Source: Carettochelys insculpta
Lineage: Eukaryota; Chordata; Testudines; Carettochelyidae
Length of the DNA: 64,000 nucleotides
NCBI RefSeq assembly: GCF_033958435.1
Contig: NC_134150.1
Span: 38,745,501 to 38,809,500 of the forward strand
Direction: 5' to 3'
The number at the start of each line of letters is the position of its first letter. The first letter of the stretch is position 1. Position numbers and translations under genes: made by a program. Shown here piece by piece: positions 21,179 to 32,745 of the stretch. A model generated the notes under the pieces. The model ran no database searches and had not been told where the DNA came from. It saw only the letters and a program-made list of their open reading frames with translations.

Positions 21179-23505
21179 ATGTTTTCTGCTCTGAAGACTC
21201 TCTTTGAGGCTAACTATCCAGGCGTTGTTTTTAAGGAACTCAAACGAGCACTCGAAGAAGTGCCGCTCCAGGGCAATACGTTCCCAGTCGGGTTCGCGGG
21301 GGTTTAGCTGAAAGGGAACCGTGACATCCAGAGAAGCGTGTATCAGAGTTTCTGCAAGACGCTGCCATTTGTTTCTGGAGCGACTAGCGCCCTGGAAGAG
21401 AGGAGCTGTTTTCTCCATGAGTCAATCTAATGATAGGGTTTGATAGATTCAGCTCTGCCATTCCAGGCTTCTATTTCGCGTGTGTGTGTCTCTGTGCGCG
21501 CCAGGCAAGCGCTGGAAAAATGTATTGGGAATGCAAAATACCGCCCCTGACATGCTATTGCTTTTTCCTTAGTCAGGCGTGATTTTTTAATCTCTCTCCA
21601 GGGTGGCGGGCCAGGACACTCGGCTCCCGATCGCTCCGCTGCTCAGCCTCTGCATTTCCAGTCCTTCAGATGCGCCTCGAAATACCGTTCTCTCAAACGA
21701 TCATTTCGCAGCCGAGCCAATTAAAATCGGCGAATCCCAAGACAGCGCGAGCCAGAAGTGTAGCCTTAGTGTTCTGGCTCAGACAAAGAGCGCTGCAAAC
21801 ATCGCCTGAAATAATGGGATGCCGACTTCTACCTGCAAAGAATAAGACCATTGCAAGAACTGGGCATGAGCCGCACTTTGCACTGAGGTTTATTTGCTGA
21901 CAGTCGGGGTTCTCTACCGTTAAAAAAACCCACCCTGAATATTTGCCCCTTGGCTTTGATATTATTTCAGTGCTTTAAACACACAAGGCATCGGGGACTA
22001 GCAGCAAACGCAGCTCCTGGCTGAGATTGTTGTCCTAAACTCGAGCCACTGCTGGCAGTTGTTTAAAATTGGTTTAGCACAGGGCGAGAGCGAGGAAGGC
22101 TGATGAGTTTAGTTCTGGTTTCCCGCAGGCGTTTGCAGCCTTTGGTGGTTACAGATACCTCATTACCCGGGAGCCCGGAGATTAGTTCAACTCGCTTCGC
22201 TGCTTTTAAAATCACGCCGAGAACTGCGTGAACGCAGGGCTCTTTTCTCCGCCGCTTCCCCGGCTGTTCCCTTCTTCTTTTCTAGCCCCCTCCTCTTCAG
22301 CTTGTATTTCCAGCCATCCTGGAGGGCGAGGTCCTTTTATTCCCCCAACCCCACCTTCCCAGCCGCCTTAATAATTCGGCACCTTCTACCACCAGGCGCG
22401 GAGGGAAGGAAGAAAGTGATTGCAGCGAGGCCTGGATTCGTGGTTTCTGCGGAACAGAGCTGCTCCCCGAGCCATCATTAGATGGACAGATCGTGGGGGC
22501 AAAAGCCTGATCTGCCCGGCTGCATGGGGGGGTTGCTCTTTGCTCCTGCGCTTCGGGATCTTGTTCCGTTCCGTTCCCCCGGGGTGAGGACCAGAGCGCT
22601 CCATTGAAAACGGGAGGAGACACGTGCTACTGTCTTCCCCCATGGGGGCTTTGAATCCAGGGCGCAGGATTCATAGCGGCAATGATTCTGAGTGGGAAAT
22701 ATTTGCCCCACAGTGGGGCCAGGAATCCTAGGAGGGCAAAGTGCAGCAGCCTCTTCTGGTGGGATCACTGCAAACCCAACGGAGAAGGACAAGCACTTAA
22801 AATCGCCCCCCTGGTTGTCTCAGGAGCTCTGCCATCGGGGGGGGGGGGTCGTATCCTAGTCACCAGGGCATCAACTTCTCCTGATTGATGCGGAGGCGGA
22901 ATAAAGCGGGTTGAGTCAAACAAACGTCCTTGCGTCGCGAAATCAGCCCAGGGGTAGGAGGCAGGAGAGTGGAGCCCGGGGAAACAGCTTCAGCCCGCAA
23001 AGCTGCCAGAGACGCCGGGGGCCTGATTTACACCGATTTCACTTAACTCAAAGGAGCCGTGTCTCGGGAGCGGTCTCGGGAGGCTCAGGGAACACCACCC
23101 TCTCCAGCCATGGATCCAGGCGGGTGGAGAACGCGTCCACCTCCTCAGGAACAAAGCACGTGTCTGTAGCTAGACTAGACAAATAGCGGCGCAGGTACCG
23201 TTCTAGGAGAGAGGGAGCGAAGTGGCGGAAAAGCCCCAAAACAAATCCACGCAGAAACCGCCGGTTCCTTCCCTGTTTTCCTGCCCAAAGTTGTTCATAA
23301 AAAAACAAAGCAAAGGGACTCTCACCGAGCGGCTGCGTTCTGCACCGGCTGTTAAACCCACAGCTACGGGCTGCGGTTAAGGGACAAGAATGGAGGGCGA
23401 GAACAAGGATTCATCAAAAAAACAAAACGTCCCTGTGTTTTATTGTGTAAGAATAGCTTGGGTGTGTGTGCGTAATGTGTGTAGATTAGCTAGATAGATA
23501 GACGG
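21179..23505. other. Non-coding stretch, nothing recognised
   Basis: Unique-looking sequence of mixed composition, with CpG-richer patches near 22250-22620. No frame has a recognisable domain and no repeat was identified. Confidence 0.4.
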
Positions 23506-23582
23506 ATTGCTGTTGCACCTTAAAGACCAACAGATATATTTGGGCATAAACTTTTTCGGGCAACAAAATCCTTTCTTCAGAT
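23506..23582 (+). repeat. Truncated SINE-like foldback-family unit
   Basis: A sense unit without its head: GTTGCACCTTAAAGACCAAC, GGGCATAAACTTTTTCGGG and a CTTTCTTCAGATT end match the shared core of the foldback family. No antisense partner is visible; the AC-rich array starts where it would be. Confidence 0.65.
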
Positions 23583-23648
23583 TACACACACACAAAGTAT
23601 AGATAAGTATCCTCAGATTACACACACACAAAGTATAGAAAAATAACG

Positions 23649-23682
<34 letters not shown>

Positions 23683-23777
23683 AAGTATAGAAAAGTATAC
23701 CAAAATAGATTTCCTGGGGTGGGCGATCACAGTTGTGGGGTATAAATGTGTGTGTCTGTGTGTGTGTCTGTGTGTGT
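23583..23777. repeat. Complex AC/TG repeat with AAAGTATAGA units
   Basis: AC runs alternate with repeated AAAGTATAGA-type segments (near 23594, 23630 and 23682). They are followed by a TG-rich run at 23743-23777, so the two ends are inverted relative to each other. Confidence 0.85.
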
Positions 23778-26580
23778 TTAAGTAAATAGAGACTTCGAAT
23801 GTCCCTGTAGTTTTAAAAATACTTATACATCGAGGAGTAAGAATTGTTGCAGGAGCCTTACGCGCAGATTGCTTCACCCACCAGGCAGGTTAATACGGTC
23901 GCTGAAAGCCAGGAGATGGCCTCTCCAGTCACTTCACTGGCTCAGTAGGTGGCCGTGTATATTTTTGTTGAGGAGTGTTTATGTTAATGAAAAGGGATGA
24001 GATTACAAACAGACCACTGAGCGTCCTAAGTTTTGCTGCTGGACGGCTTGGTAAACTGACTGCCGCAGTAATCACGGGCAGGGGGCGAACAGGGCGGCTG
24101 GCCTTTGCGCAGAAACGTATTTGCTCTATGTGTGTGGGGGGGTGGGGGGGAAGACTGGCTGTGCCTGGCTAGAGCTGCTTTTGTTGCGCCCCAAGCCGTC
24201 TGCCAGGGTCTCCCGCAGTGCTTAAGAAAGAGGCAGGCGCTACAAACAGACTCGCTCCGGCAGCGAAGCCCTGGAATAGCCCGGACTGGGCGAACGAACG
24301 AAGGTGCGCACGAAGGATGGATAGCAAACGGCACAGGACCAAAGGGCCCGATTCTGCTTGGTCCCGTGGAGCGGCCAGGGCAGGATCGGGCATTCCAAGG
24401 CCGCTCGGAGCTCCCCCTAGGTTCCTGGCTTTCCATGCCCCGGCTGGAACGAGCACACCTGGGCTATTCGTAACACCTGGGCACCCTGGGCTTGACCCAT
24501 CCCAGCTCACGGTTCTCCGTCGCGGTACTGAGTCTGCCCCCCGCCCCCTCGAAATAACAGCGGCTGCCTGCGGGCTCGATTCTGAGGCCCTGTGCCAGAC
24601 AAAGCCCCCAACCAGAGGGGGTTAATTCAGTGCCCACAATTATGCCAGCCTTCTCCATATAGCTGCGCGCCCCCTGCACTCGTTTCCTGCTTTCCTCTTT
24701 CTCCCTACGATGCCGTTCTTCCAGCAGGGCTGGGTCAAAACCATTGTATACTGTTGTGTTTCCCCGTGGACTCAACTACAAAGCAAAAAACCACGACGTG
24801 TAAACAAGCCCCTTTTGAAGGCGGTTTTCACACAAGTTAAGGCATGAGCGTGAAACGTTAACAGGCCAGAATGAAACAGAACCGAAGGGGAAAAAAAACC
24901 AAAGGCTGCTCAACAACCAGCTCCCCATGACAGAGAAAAATAAAGATGGAGTGGCCGAATTACATCTGCACGCAGAAGTCCTTCCTTGTTTCGGAGGGCA
25001 GGGAAGCAAACAATCCCTCCTGGAGATAGTGAATTTGTTAAAAGCCCCAGGAGTTCCTCCCCAGAAATATACAAGACTTGGATTTTTAGGCGTTAGCTTG
25101 GATGTCTTAAGGTTTTGCCCGGAACCGTTTTTTTCTAACTTCATTTGGTGAAAAGCGTTTCTAACTTCACTTCGCTCTGCTCTGATGTTCCTCCAGCCCC
25201 GCCTGGCAGGTGTGTGGAGCCGAGGTTTTGGTCCCTGAGCAATACCTCAGACAAGCAGGCTAAGGCATTCAGGTTTTTATTTTAATAACAGAGAAGCCAA
25301 GCGAGCCTGTTCTGAAAGATGCAGAAATCCGCCGAAACGACACAGTGCAGAGCCAGGGGCCTATTTTTTCTAACACCTGCTCTGACTTACAGGCGCTTGT
25401 GTAGAGGTGGGGTGTAAGCCTCCCTTTTAGGGTAGCTCTTTAAAGCAGAAATGATGGTGGCTAGTGAAATCGACAATTTCGTCAGTTACACCCGAACCCT
25501 ATGGAGGGACCGAGTTAAACCCCAAACGCTGTTCCATCGCCTTCCCGAAAGGGTACAGAAGTGAGAGCCAATTCTCCTTTGGACTCCTGCATTAGGGTTT
25601 CTACCCTCTTCCGGTTTTCGTGAAGGGGTTTGTCCGTTTCCACCTGTGGTTAGCCGCGCGCAGAGCCCCGTTCCTCGGGGAGATTTCCTGCTCACACGGC
25701 GCACGCACCCGGCTGGGATCTAATGGGAGAATTTCCTCCCACCCTTGCACCTTTTCTAGCTCCGGTATCCGACCAGCCTTGCTTCTAGTGGGAGCTTTCA
25801 GCAGCCCTAACGGTGCCTGAGACCAGCTCTGCAACGCGAGGCAAAAGCAGATGAAAGAGATGTCACATTAATGTCAGCCAACAACTCTAGCCCACACAGC
25901 CTTGATTGCTCTTATTAATCTCGCCGATTTGTCTGTCAGCACTTGGCTAATCCGTAAATAGCCTTCAACAGGTGCTTTCTGCTCCCGTCACATCCTGAGA
26001 GCTCCCCCCTTCCCCGAGCCGCTCGCCGGGAGGGTGACAGTGACTTTCGCCCTTTGCGCTGCGATTATTTTTAAAGAAATCCCCCAAGCTATTGTTTAGT
26101 CTGTGCGGGATGCTTCGGTTCTCCTGAAAGGAAGTCATGGCTCCGGCAGGAAACGTTTGAGAAACAAAGGGGGTTCACCTGGCTGCAATTTACACGCTGC
26201 TTTCTCGGAGGGGGCACTACAGAACTCTCTCACCGCCTCCCCTGTGCCAGGATTTCTCTGTTTTGCATAGGGGGAGCGGTGCCTAATTATTGCCTACCTG
26301 CGCCATAGCCGGGAGCAAACGAGGTTGTGAAGATAACCTGGCCAGTGCTTGAACACACTTAACCGATAACTTCTAGCTAGTCAGTTTCCGAAGACTCGAA
26401 TCCAGGCACCTCTTAAGGTGCTGATAGTCAAATTCCAAACACCCGTGGCTCAGGCCCCAGGCTTGTTATTATGTGGATTTTGTGGGCTGACTTGGTGATG
26501 ACAACGTGCTTGGAACATACTCAGAACGGAAACAACCTTCTGCCCCGAAGACCTCGCAGTCTCACAGTGTGATCATTTCA
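23778..26580. other. Non-coding stretch, possible enhancer DNA at 25845-26000
   Basis: No gene or repeat recognised. 25845-26000 is non-repetitive with several A/T-rich homeodomain-like words (TTATTAATC, CACATTAATG) in an otherwise balanced sequence, the usual look of developmental regulatory DNA. Confidence 0.35.
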
Positions 26581-26690
26581 GTCTTTGCCCAGGAAAGCTT
26601 ACACTCCAAAATATCTGTTAGTCTATAAGGTGCCACGGGACTTTTTGTTGTTTTTGCAAATACAGACTAACTGGAGACCCCTCGGATAAA
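26581..26690 (-). repeat. SINE-like unit, antisense
   Basis: Read on the minus strand it has the head (TTAGTCTGTATTTGC), the GTCCCGTGGCACC block, AGACTAACAGATATTTTGG and GTAAGCTTTCC. It is a single arm with a head. The foldback at 26691 is inserted in its distal end. Confidence 0.7.
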
Positions 26691-26904
26691 GTATCTGAGG
26701 GGTAGCCATGTTAGTCTGGATCTGTAACAGCAACGAAGGGTCCTGCGGTACCTTATAGACTAACAGAAAAGTTTTGAGCATGAGCTTTCATGAGCACAGA
26801 CTCACTTCATCATTGCAGCATCTGATGAAGTGAGCCTGTGCTCACCAAAGCTCATGCTCAAAACTTTTCTGTTAGTCTATAAGGTGCCACAGGGCCCTTC
26901 GTTG
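26691..26904 (+). mobile_element. Foldback SINE-like dimer with 12-bp target duplication
   Basis: The sense arm with head (GGGGTAGCCATGTTAGTC at 26700) runs to CTTCATCA near 26813. The antisense arm without head runs to 26904. The flanks CCCTCGGATAAA (26679-26690) and CCCTCTGATAAA (26905-26916) are a 12-base duplication with one mismatch. The arms pair over about 82 bases across a short spacer. Confidence 0.75.
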
Positions 26905-27108
26905 CCCTCTGATAAAAGAGATCAAGACCCTGACTGAAGTTTTAGCCCAAGAGAACCCGTTGTCCCAGAAGCAATTTTATCCTACAATTAAATCAAGGTC
27001 AAATATTTTCTTTGCTACTCTGTCAGAAATTCCGCCTTCTCATTGTAGCGTATATTGAGCCATAAAATAGCGGCTGTAGTGAAACTCAGATTAAAATTAT
27101 CCTGCTGA

Positions 27109-27134
27109 CACACACACACACACACACACACACA
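27109..27134. repeat. (AC)n microsatellite
   Basis: About 13 AC units abutting the CR1-type tail of the next element, as often seen at retroposon 3' ends. Confidence 0.9.
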
Positions 27135-27136
27135 TA

Positions 27137-27300
27137 TCCTGTAGTACTGGAGGGGACCTAGAGAGGTCATTAAGGTCATCTCAGCAGGACCAAGCACCAT
27201 CTCTGACTAATTGATCGATAGATTGATTTCTTTACCTACCTATTTGCCGCAGACCCCTAAATGCAGTCTTAACCAGCCCTGTGATTTAACGCAGCAATCC
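27137..27300 (-). mobile_element. Cry-type tRNA-derived SINE, degraded
   Basis: The plus strand begins with the antisense CR1-type 3' tail (ACTGGAGGGGACCTAGAGAG) and ends with a tRNA-like head read backwards (CCCCTAAATGCAGTCTTAAC, then CCCTGTGATTTAACGCAGC). This head-plus-CR1-tail layout is that of the turtle tRNA-derived SINE. It appears internally deleted. Confidence 0.6.
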
Positions 27301-27315
27301 GTAACATAGGTTATT

Positions 27316-27630
27316 ACAAAACAAAAGCAGTGGAAACGTTGCACTTTAAAGACTAAAAAAAAATATTTATTTGGTGCTGAGCTTTCGTGGGACAGACCCA
27401 CTTCTTCAGATCGATTTCACTTCCAATACAGACTGACATTTATAAGTACAGAGGCCCGAAATAATTGCAATAAAAGCTGACAAATCAAGTACATAGGACT
27501 GAATGAGGGGGACAGGAGTGTTAAGTGTCCTGCCTGAGATAATTACGAATAAATCATTTTCTTTAAGTGGTACATTTCCGCTGCTTTGTTTTGTTGGAGT
27601 ACAGACAAACAGGGCTACCTCTCTGTTCCT
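27316..27630 (-). mobile_element. Foldback-family element with degraded middle
   Basis: Left: a sense core without head (AAAACAAAAGCAGTGG, then GAGCTTTCGTGGGACAGACC to 27411). Right: an antisense head (GCTGCTTTGTTTTGTTGGAG, then GGGCTACCTCTCTG to 27625). Most of the antisense arm is missing or replaced by unrelated sequence. Confidence 0.6.
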
Positions 27631-27892
27631 ATTCAACAGGTTGTCACAGCCAAGCAGCCCCATTCCGCTGAACGCAAAGAGCTTTCCTCGTTCTGTGAAA
27701 TGATAGCCAAGGGGCCACTGTGAGCGCACAAAGCGATTCACAGGTACCTTTCAAGCATTTTCTGCACGGCAGCTTGCTTGGAAAGTGTGTTCTTTTAGGA
27801 GGGTTAATCTGACGCTGGGGGGTAGCCGCTCATTGAGGTGCTCTGTTTCTCCTACCCAGCCTGCAGCTGCTATGCAACCAGAGTTTTAAAGC

Positions 27893-28110
27893 TACTTTCT
27901 AACAGTACACACCTCAGGGAGCTAGAAGAGACCTTGGGAGGTCACCTGAGCCCAGTCCCCTGCTCTCTTAGCATGCCCAAGCACCACCCAGCTCCCCCTC
28001 ATTTTTTTTTCTTTTTGCTATAAGCCCCTGAGTGTCCCCCTTAAGGATTATACTCACAGCCCTGGGGTTTAAGCAGGCCAATGTGCAAACCACTGAGCTA
28101 CTTCTCCCCA
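27893..28110 (-). mobile_element. Cry-type tRNA-derived SINE with CR1 tail
   Basis: On the minus strand it starts GGGGAGAAGTAGCTCAGTGG, with the pol III A box (TAGCTCAGTGG), followed by a B-box-like GGCTGTGAGTATAATCC. A linker and A-run follow, then a CR1-type tail (GGTGACCTCCCAAGGTCTCT). This is the best preserved copy here and the main evidence for a cryptodiran turtle. Confidence 0.8.
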
Positions 28111-28869
28111 TGTAATGACAGACTGTTTGCAGGAACCTTCCTTAGGGTTTCTGGCTCTGCCCTGATCTCCAAAAAGGTCCAAAATCCGATTCCTAACTGG
28201 AAGTTCACATCTTCACCTGAGCTCACTCTGGGTTAGCTGGACAGATTCTCTTCCAGCCATTCTTTCATAAAAGAAGGGGGAATTAATCAACCTCCTCTGG
28301 GCTCGACCTGCAGTCTGAGGACAGGCTAAGATCCATAGCATGTCAGGAAACAGCTCGCAGCCCTGCGTGATGAAAATATTTGGACGAAAGACAGGTAGGA
28401 AGGATTGTCCAAATGTTTACCGAAGGCTGTGGCTTGGTTCAGGATTTATAACTATGTGTATAATCTCTGCCCTTGCATCGCTTCCCTGGCAGGTGCATCT
28501 AGTTTCGAAGTGACACATGCAATATAGGTGTCGTGGGAAAGTAGGAGAGAGGAGAAAGGTTACTCCCTATTCTAGGCATCCTTAGCTAGCACTGATACAC
28601 TATAGCCCTGAGTTTGCTTATGGCCAGTCTCCCATTCATTCCAATGGCTCCTGGATGAGGGCCAAAGTCAATTTCAATGGTTCAAGAGCACTGCTCATCA
28701 TTAAAACAATTGCTGGCCTTTCTAAACCTAAGAAATGAGTGTGCTTGGTCATAACCAAAGAGAAAAGATTTAAAAAAGTGGACATGCCCTTAGTTTTGAG
28801 AAAAGAAGCCTGGGCAGGTGGGGGCCTGATAACAAATATGTTAAGGGCTGTTGTCAAAAGGTCCCCGAT
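28111..28869. other. Non-coding stretch, nothing recognised
   Basis: No gene. A short CCCATTCATTCCAATGG word at 28631 resembles the old palindromic repeats elsewhere in the window, but too little remains to classify. Confidence 0.4.
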
Positions 28870-29465
28870 CAGTTGTTCTCCATGATCCGTGAAGGTCAGA
28901 GAAGAAGAAACCAGGATAATCTGCAGCCAGGAAGATTCAGTTTAGATATCTGGAAAAAATTCCTGCCCAGCAGGAAAGGTATGTGCTGGAATAAGGCTTC
29001 CAAGAGAGATTGTGGAATCCTCCTCATTGACAGTTGTTGAGAACAGGTTGGATAGACGCAGGGTCAGGGATGGTCAAAGTCAGGGGTCAGCAGTGTTTCC
29101 AGGGCAGAGTGCCAAAATTTGACCTTTTGACCGCTAAGTACTGTCCAAGTGCCAGCGATACTTTTTAAAGTCACTAATAGTCCTACTTACAACAGCTTCA
29201 TTACTAAATCAGTGAGGACACAGAACATTACCACTTAGATGGTGGTTGGTAGCATTAGTTGGTCTTGTGTTAAGCCACGGGAGGCCTGGCTTTGATCAAG
29301 CTCCTGGCTGCATGGTGGAGGAGGGGCAGGGCTCAGCTCCTACCTCATGTGCCAATGAAAATTTGCTTGCATGCCACTCTCGGCACCCGTGCCGGGGATC
29401 GCTGATCTGTGGTCTAGGTGCAGGTCTGCACTAGATGACTTTTGAGGAACCTTCCAAACTTATAT
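28870..29465 (+). mobile_element. CR1 LINE 3' end, split by a hAT element
   Basis: GATATCTGGAAAAAATTCC, GATTGTGGAATCCTCCTC, GAGAACAGGTTGGATAG and CAGGGATGGTC are the ordered blocks of a CR1 3' region. They resume after 29409 with TCTAGGTGCAG and GATGACTTTTGAGGAACC. The reverse transcriptase part is absent (5' truncated). Confidence 0.7.
29079..29409 (+). mobile_element. hAT-type MITE inserted in CR1
   Basis: The left end CAGGGGTCAGCAGTG is a hAT terminus. The right end is degraded (GATCGCTGATCTG). TGGTCAAA before and TGGTCTAG after may be a diverged 8-base duplication. A related copy in the opposite orientation is at 56744-57058, sharing GTGCCAAAATTTGACCTTTT. Confidence 0.65.
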
Positions 29466-29816
29466 TTCTACAAATTCAACTCAATTGCTCTGGATCACTT
29501 AGGCCTCTCAAAATATTTATTGCAACAATAACTGCGAGATAGTAATATGATTCTATCTGAATAATAGACTTTGACCTTCCACATTACATGCTTGGATTCT
29601 TAATGGAGCAGTCAGACAATAGGTTGCAGGGAAAAATCAAGGCAAAGAAAGAATAAGCCTAGATCCTCAAAGGCCTGGAGGCTCATAACTTGTCACTGAG
29701 AACAATACATTCTAGCTGCTTAAATACCTTTGAGGAGCCAGGCCCAGGTGATGTGACCAATGGCATGCAGCAGGTCATTGGATAGAGATGGGAATAGAAA
29801 TTAGGTCTCTTGACTC
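29466..29816. other. Non-coding, with an old palindromic repeat remnant
   Basis: 29665-29745 (GATCCTCAAAGGCCTGGAGG and AATACCTTTGAGGAGCCAGG) are inverted arms of an old dispersed repeat with relatives at 34965 and 44215. No gene. Confidence 0.4.
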
Positions 29817-29819
29817 CCA

Positions 29820-30427
29820 GGCTGTGTCTACACTATGAGATAATTTTGAATTTAAGGCACTTAGCTTGATAGTAAAACCTTCTGTAAATACCATTAGCTT
29901 GATTTAGGAGGCACTAATATCGATATAAAATCTATATAATATCCTCAGAACCAGGTAGGTATAGCATCAAGTTCAAATTTAAAAGTTCAAATGAAGTCCA
30001 GTGTGGAAGCACCATGTCTCAAAATCAAATTTATTAACCTCCAGAGGGTGACTGGCGCTGCTGCACCTGGCTCCCATTCCCTGTTACTTGTGGGAGCTGG
30101 GAAACTGACCTGCGCAGCAGCCCTGGTCAGTTTCCCAGCTCCCCCAAGCTGACAGAGACAGGATGGAAGATGGGTGCGGCCAGTGGCAGGGGTGCAGGAG
30201 GGTCCATGCGGGAAGGTGCAGAATGCAGGGCTGAGGGAACTGTGGGATAGGTTCCCACAATGCATTCCTGCAACAGTCGATGCTTGGCCATTGAGTGTGG
30301 CAGCAATAAGTTGAATTTTTGGGGAGCCTGTGGGAAGGTGAGGACACTCAAACTCGAATTTATGAAACCCAGTATTATAAAATCAATTTTAATACATTCT
30401 AATTTATCTCATAGTGTAGATGTAGCC
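29820..30427. mobile_element. MITE, 608 bp, GGCTGTGTCTACAC termini
   Basis: The termini GGCTGTGTCTACACTATG and (inverted) GGCTACATCTACACTATG match 20 of 24 bases over the first 24. CCA lies on both sides (29817-29819 and 30428-30430), a 3-base duplication as made by PIF/Harbinger transposases. No transposase frame, so it is non-autonomous. Confidence 0.75.
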
Positions 30428-30430
30428 CCA

Positions 30431-31716
30431 GTTCAGCATTCTCTTCTCTAAGCCTTGCAGCCAGGAGAGCAATTATTTAGTTAGCATAAATGTGTGCAAG
30501 TTTACTCAGAGAATCATTATGATTACTAGAACTGCCAACCTATGAACTCCAGTACTCTCCCTAACAGCAGCCAAAACCCAGATCTTCATAGGGACATGCA
30601 GGAAGTCTACCAACGAGCATTTAGATTACCTGCGTAACGAAAATCGCTAGCATGCCAAATGAGAAAACTTTGTATAAAATTGAGTCACTCCAGTCTGACT
30701 GTCTCCCCTGCCTCTTCCCCCTGGTTCTGGTTTTCAAGGCTTTACACAGTGCTAGAAAAACTAACATGAATTTAGCATGCAGTGGGCTAGAGAGAATTGC
30801 AGAGGACGTGCTTTTTTTAGTACCCAACAGCAATCCTATCTGCTCCTGAAAAGCCTTTAATTCATTGCAGCCTTGTACTACCATAATTTGCTGACTGTTC
30901 AGATGGGCTAATACAATGTCTCCATTGTTATGTCTGAGGGAGATCCCATAATTGCACGCTGTTGATTAAACTGTATGTTTTCTGTTTGTTATCTGATTTA
31001 TTTAAATGATCATTCTAAGATGGGTTTTAGCGGTGGGGTGAGATTTGCCCGCACTGTGTTGAAGAAAAATGGCTGAATTTCAGAGGTCACTTTCCAAATT
31101 TTTATTTGCTATGGAAACTGCATTTTTTCCCTCCAGAGCAGAGATTAAAGAGTGAAACATAGGAGAAGGTATTCAGAACCCTGTCAATTCAGTTTTTATG
31201 CCCAGTGAAGTTTTTCTGTATACTCAAGTAATTAAATCCTGGTTTAAATCCAAGTCTCAATGCAAACTTAAGTAAGGAGTCCTGCCTCTATAATAATTCA
31301 AATTAACCGGGACTGGTCTTTCCTTGAAACGGTTAATTAGCAATCACCTTCCTAAACAATGTTCTTCAAGAGTTTCCTAGATTATGATGTTGGCCCATAG
31401 ATTGACTGCAAGACATATAGCTTGGACCATGTTATTCTGTCCCAGAGTAACCGTCTGACCTGTTTGCGTAAATGGACACAAAAGGTAACCTCTATCCTAG
31501 TCCTCATTGGAATCAAGCGCCCCTCAAGTAGCTGGCCCAAGTTAGGGAACTAATGATGCAATCAGCAGACCAAATTTGATGATGAATTCTGGCCAGGTGA
31601 CACCTGAGGCAGGTTGCACATAGGATAAGAAGAATGAAGCGGTGGGAAATTTGCTCTGGATCTCAGTGGGAGCAAGTGCAGGGTTTTCTGTGGTGAATGG
31701 CCAGGTTAACTGTGGC
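30431..31716. other. Non-coding stretch, possible enhancer DNA at 30850-31070
   Basis: No gene or repeat recognised. 30850-31070 is AT-rich but complex, with CATAATTGCA, GTTGATTAAAC and TTTAAATGATCATTC words that resemble homeodomain-type sites. Confidence 0.35.
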
Positions 31717-32521
31717 TCTGTCTATATTGCAAGTGGGGCTGTTTCTGTAAACACCCAAGACACTCACCTGTCTTCAGTATGGCCAGTGTAAACCTCAGCT
31801 TTCTTCACAATCAAGTTTGTGCTTCTAATATAAGTCTACATGCCATGGTGAGGTAGAAATAAGCTGCCTTGCATCAACCTAGCTGCAAAAGTGTCACTGC
31901 AGGTGAACCTCTCTCATCCGGCACCCTCAGGAATTTGCCAGACGACGGGAGGTCAATATTTTGTAGCACACTACTAACACTTCCACTGCTTACTGGGCTC
32001 TGAGAAGACGGGTAAATTACAGCTAAATATCAGCACAGAACACTGAGAGCCAGGACCGGTCACTGTAAATAAACTTTATGGAACCATGAGAAACTTGGCC
32101 ACACCCATGATAAGTGGTCACCCAGCTAACTAAAATCATGATGGATTACAGAGTTTGCCACAGGAGAGAGTTCTGGATTAGAGAGGTTCAACCTGTACTT
32201 TTTTGGATTTCTATGGACATAAGTGCCTATCTCCAGTGATTTAGTAACATTAGCTCCCTGAACAATATGGAGTCATGGTCAATGTCATTTGGGCAATATA
32301 GTGTCCATGCAGACACTGTGCTGCTTATGCCAACTGTTACCAGCTTTCCAGAGCCATCTCATAATGCCCCAGACTGGTAATACAATCAGTACAAGCCTGT
32401 TCCTGATATAGCTGTGCACTGCTGGCACAAGTAGCCAGGGACATGCACACAAGTAAGCTGTTAACTGTGGCTGTTTGCGAACATAAGTTCAGCTGATGTA
32501 ATTCTGTAGAGTAGATGTGGC
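31717..32521. mobile_element. Large MITE interrupted by a pogo-like element
   Basis: The left end GGCTCTGTCTATATTGC and right end (GTAGAGTAGATGTGGCC) are diverged inverted termini of the GTCTACAC group. The interior is unique apart from the pogo/Tigger-like insertion at 31900-32195. No clean target duplication was found. Confidence 0.45.
31900..32195 (+). mobile_element. Tc1/mariner (pogo/Tigger-like) MITE
   Basis: The left end CAGGTGAACCTCTCTCATCC and right end TAGAGAGGTTCAACCTG are inverted repeats. TA follows the right end. The interior is homologous to 36371-36688 in the opposite orientation (shared GAACACTGAGAGCC and CACCCATGATAAGTG). No transposase. Confidence 0.7.
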
Positions 32522-32745
32522 CACCACACAGTGCACAGTCAACCTGTGGAACTCCTTGCTGAAGGATGTTGTGAAGGCCCGGACTTTAACAAGGTTCAGA
32601 AAAGAGCTAGACACATTCATGGAGGATAAGTCAGGGAATGAGGATGAAACTGGGAATGAGCGACAGAGGATGGCTCCTCCGGGGCACCTGGCATTGGCCA
32701 CTCATGGAAGGGACCTTTGGTCTGACCCAATATGGACATTCTTGT
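32522..32745 (+). mobile_element. CR1/L2-type LINE 3' end
   Basis: AACCTGTGGAACTCCTTGCT, GATGTTGTGAAGGCC, ACATTCATGGAGGATAAG, GGGGCACCTGGCATTGGCC and GACCTTTGGTCTGACCCAAT are ordered blocks of a LINE 3' end common in sauropsids. It is 5' truncated with no reverse transcriptase. I cannot decide the clade with certainty. Confidence 0.65.

Noticed and set aside
27893..28110. A functional tRNA gene
   Set aside because: The tRNA-like head has A- and B-box motifs but the acceptor and anticodon arms do not pair properly, and it is followed by a CR1-type tail, so it is a SINE.
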